Assembly: GCA_020050375.1 (NCBI GenBank)
Contig: JAGVKR010000055.1
Location: 1-8,986 of the forward strand
Direction of reading: 5' to 3'
Source: Planctomycetales bacterium
Lineage (GTDB): Bacteria; Planctomycetota; Planctomycetia; Planctomycetales; Planctomycetaceae
Length of the DNA stretch: 8,986 bases
The position numbers were made by a program, and so were the translations under genes. Shown here piece after piece: positions 6,623 to 8,986 of this stretch. The notes below the pieces were generated by a model. That model was not told the DNA's origin. It made no database searches and saw only the letters and a list, made by a program, of their open reading frames with translations. How positions within the stretch are numbered: position 1 is the stretch's first letter; every line of letters begins with the position of its first letter.

Positions 6623-8986
6623 ATGGGTGCTCGCAAGACTTCAACGGGAATGATCGCCGGTTTGGCGTTTTGCTTATTGGCGCTGGGTTCGGTGGCTGCG
6701 GCCGACCCGAAAGACGCCGCCGACACCCTGTCGGCCCACGTTGCGAAAGCGGGACGAATTCTGATCGCGACGCCCGAAAAGGACATCGATGCTCCCGGCG
6801 GCGAGCAGTTTCTGGTGGAGATCAAAAGCGTGCTCCGCGGCGCGGGAACGGTGGGAAAGCTGGCTCGAATTACGAACAGCGGCGATAAGGAAAAATACCC
6901 GCGCTACAAAGCCGGCAAACAGTACGTCTTTCTGCTGACGAAGAACGCGACCGGCGCCGGCTGGATCAACTCGGGCGTCGTCGAATTGCCGATCGACAAC
7001 GACAAAGTTCAAATCCTGGTCGACGGCAAAGTGCAGGAAGAAGTCTCGCTGACGAAGTTCGCTGAACTGGTCGGTGGTGGTGACGCCGGGCCCGCTCGGG
7101 AAACGTTGGCCGGCAAGTGGATGGTGATCATGAGTCGCCTGGGATTGGATCGCCCGGTCTGGCTCATCGACGTCACGAAAGACGACAAGGGCGCCTATCA
7201 GGCCCGATTCGTCGAAGCTTCGCAGGGCATGGACGCCTCGACGCTCAAGGAGTTTGCGATCACCGACACCGAAGCGCGGCTGGTGTTTTTGGTCGACGAC
7301 GGCACCTGGGAATTCCGAGGCAAGCTCGATCAGGGAAAGGCTCGCGGGGCACTGGTAATCGACGATACGGATATGATTGCCGCCGCCTGGCTCGCGCCGA
7401 CCAATGCGGACAAGCTGCCGAAGGCAGACGAGCCGCAAAAGACTGCCGGCCGCGATGAGTTCAATGAAGCCAGCTCGCAGAAAGACGAAGCTTACGAGCC
7501 CTTGCTCAAGTTCGTCCGTCGCTATCCCGAGAGCTCACTGGCGCTGGAGGCTTACCAGATGATGATTCAACTGGCAGCCAGGCAGGATCATGACCGGGCA
7601 AAATTCGCGAAGCTGGGCGAAGCCTTTCTCCAGGCGTCTGCCAAATGGAGTCCATTGCTCGAATTGCGCGCTTATATCGATCTGGGGGTTGAATTGTCTC
7701 GGGCCAATGTCTCCACCGATCTGGCGCTCGAGTACCTCAAGGCCGCCGAAAAGTTGTTGACCGACGACGCGCCCCCTCATTGGGATCTGCTGATTCGAAC
7801 CGAAATCGGCTCGCGGATGATGGCCAGCGGTCAACTGGTGGAGGGGGTGGAATACTTCAAAAAACTCCAGAGCAAATACCCTTTCGAAGCTCAGCTCAGT
7901 TGGATGCTCGCGCAGATCTCCCAGCAAAACAAAGACATCGACGGGGCCATCGCCTACTTCGCCGACATTTCGGCGCTCCCCATGATGGAGGGGGTGCTCG
8001 TCCGGTCGCTGTCGCAGGGAGAGCAGAAATTCCCGCGAGAGCAGCTTCCCAGCCGGACGCTGGCCCGATTGTGGAAGGAAAAAAACGGCGATCTGAAAGG
8101 GCTGCCGAACTATCTGGAAGAGGTTTACGAAAAGCGCCTGGCAGCCATCCCCGGACCGGCTCAGCCGCCTCGAAAGGCCGGCGAGGGAAATCGGGTCGTC
8201 CTGTGTGAGTTGCTCACCGGCAGCGCATGCCCTCCCTGCGTCGGGGCCGATGTGGCGACGATCGCCCTCGAGGCGACATACGCAAAATCCGAGGTGATTG
8301 TTCTGCGCTATCACCAGCATTCACCTGCCCCCGATCCGCTGGCCAACGACGACACTGCCGAACGCTATTCGGCTTACGAGGCCGAGGGAACTCCGATGAT
8401 CTACATCAACGGCAAGCTCTTTCCCGGTGTGGGGGGGTTCATGCCGCAGGTTCCCGGAATCTATCGCCGCCTGCAAAAGGCGATCGAGCCCTTTCTCGCC
8501 GAAAAAACAAACCTGAAGCTCGAACTTTCGGCGAAAGCCGACAATGGAAAGATCGCGATCTCGGCGAAAGCCTCCGGATTGAAGACGTTTCCGGAAGACG
8601 TCCATTTGCGGCTGGTGCTGGCCGAAGACAAGATCCCCTTCATGGCCGGCAACGGAATCCGTCATCACGAGATGATCGTTCGGGCCATGCCGGGCGGCCC
8701 GGACGGAATCGAGCCCGAGAAGGGTCAATTGGCGTTTGAGGGGGAAGTCGATCTGGCCAAGCTCAAAGCCGAGCTCACCCAGTCGCTGTCGAAAATCGAG
8801 AACCAGATGGCCAAGCAATTCGAATCCAAGCCGCTCGATTTCAAGGCCCTGCACCTGGTGGCCTTTCTGCAGAACGACGATACCGGCGAGGTCCTGCAGG
8901 CGGCGGCGATTCCCGTGGCAGGCACGCTGCTGATGGCCGACGAGTCGCCTCGGCCACCCGCCAGCAAAACGGCGCGCTCGAAGGCG
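6623..8986 (+). CDS. Exported multi-domain protein with TPR-like repeats and a CPPC thioredoxin-fold domain, 3'-truncated by the window edge
   Basis: 788 codons are open to the right edge with no stop. The N-terminus is a signal peptide: Lys/Arg near the start, a hydrophobic stretch (about residues 10-24) and an Ala-rich end at VAAAD, cleaved around residue 27. Residues 36-150 look like a beta-barrel (strands such as FLVEIKSVL and YVFLLTK). Residues 160-270 form a second beta-rich domain beginning LAGKWMVIM (Trp166). Residues 278-515 are helical and TPR-like, with FVRRYPESSLALEAY and VEYFKKLQSKYP. From 523 a thioredoxin fold follows: VVLCELLTGSACPPC with Cys536 and Cys539, and EGTPMIYING with the expected cis-proline at Pro591. 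Residues 625-770 look like another beta-rich domain. The CELLTGSACPPC setting recalls Omp28-like redox domains. It is probably a thiol oxidoreductase outside the cytoplasm; partner and direction (oxidising or reducing) are unknown. A good AAGGA supports the start. Confidence 0.85.
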   Translation, partial: MGARKTSTGMIAGLAFCLLALGSVAAADPKDAADTLSAHVAKAGRILIATPEKDIDAPGGEQFLVEIKSVLRGAGTVGKLARITNSGDKEKYPRYKAGKQYVFLLTKNATGAGWINSGVVELPIDNDKVQILVDGKVQEEVSLTKFAELVGGGDAGPARETLAGKWMVIMSRLGLDRPVWLIDVTKDDKGAYQARFVEASQGMDASTLKEFAITDTEARLVFLVDDGTWEFRGKLDQGKARGALVIDDTDMIAAAWLAPTNADKLPKADEPQKTAGRDEFNEASSQKDEAYEPLLKFVRRYPESSLALEAYQMMIQLAARQDHDRAKFAKLGEAFLQASAKWSPLLELRAYIDLGVELSRANVSTDLALEYLKAAEKLLTDDAPPHWDLLIRTEIGSRMMASGQLVEGVEYFKKLQSKYPFEAQLSWMLAQISQQNKDIDGAIAYFADISALPMMEGVLVRSLSQGEQKFPREQLPSRTLARLWKEKNGDLKGLPNYLEEVYEKRLAAIPGPAQPPRKAGEGNRVVLCELLTGSACPPCVGADVATIALEATYAKSEVIVLRYHQHSPAPDPLANDDTAERYSAYEAEGTPMIYINGKLFPGVGGFMPQVPGIYRRLQKAIEPFLAEKTNLKLELSAKADNGKIAISAKASGLKTFPEDVHLRLVLAEDKIPFMAGNGIRHHEMIVRAMPGGPDGIEPEKGQLAFEGEVDLAKLKAELTQSLSKIENQMAKQFESKPLDFKALHLVAFLQNDDTGEVLQAAAIPVAGTLLMADESPRPPASKTARSKA

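Noticed and set aside
7535..8320. Minus-strand open frame of 261 codons opposite the TPR-thioredoxin gene, and similar ones at 6674-7438 and 8321-8854
   Set aside because: The plus-strand frame is continuous from a signal peptide through a CPPC thioredoxin motif, so these are antisense shadows.

Overview
The window looks like chromosomal DNA of a GC-rich Gram-negative-type bacterium, most likely a planctomycete (Pirellulales-like). The grounds are the secreted multi-domain proteins of unrecognised family, a membrane protein with an N-terminal zinc ribbon, the style of the TPR-thioredoxin protein, and a double palindrome after the helicase gene that resembles repeats I recall from planctomycete genomes. 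The lineage is an inference; no rRNA or other marker gene is present.

Layout. (1) Positions 1-1112, minus strand: glgC, ADP-glucose pyrophosphorylase, cut by the left edge so the last part of its beta-helix domain is missing. (2) Positions 1113-1337: a 225-base divergent control region. (3) Positions 1338-3335, plus strand: a complete UvrD/PcrA/Rep-type superfamily 1A DNA helicase. (4) Positions 3336-3465: a convergent gap holding a near-perfect long palindrome made of two small hairpins (REPIN-like), with compensatory differences between the two halves. (5) Positions 3466-6230, minus strand: a two-gene operon joined by an ATGA overlap. The first gene encodes a zinc-ribbon, single-pass membrane protein; the second encodes an exported protein with a BamE/SmpA-like C-terminus. 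(6) Positions 6231-6622: a 392-base divergent control region with a good sigma70-type promoter for the minus-strand operon. (7) Positions 6623-8986, plus strand: a large exported protein with beta-rich N-terminal domains, a TPR-like helical middle and a thioredoxin-fold domain with a CPPC active site. It runs off the right edge.

How the genes relate. glgC (glycogen synthesis) and the helicase (DNA repair and replication) are unrelated housekeeping genes that share a divergent control region. The right half looks like a small cell-envelope neighbourhood: a membrane-anchored zinc-ribbon protein and an exported protein made from one message, facing a gene for an exported thiol-redox protein. A shared envelope function is plausible but unproven.

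I found no CRISPR array, transposase, tRNA, rRNA, toxin-antitoxin pair or phage gene. The window does not contain an obvious new defence or mobile system. The best candidates for something undescribed are the REPIN-like repeat and the three envelope proteins.
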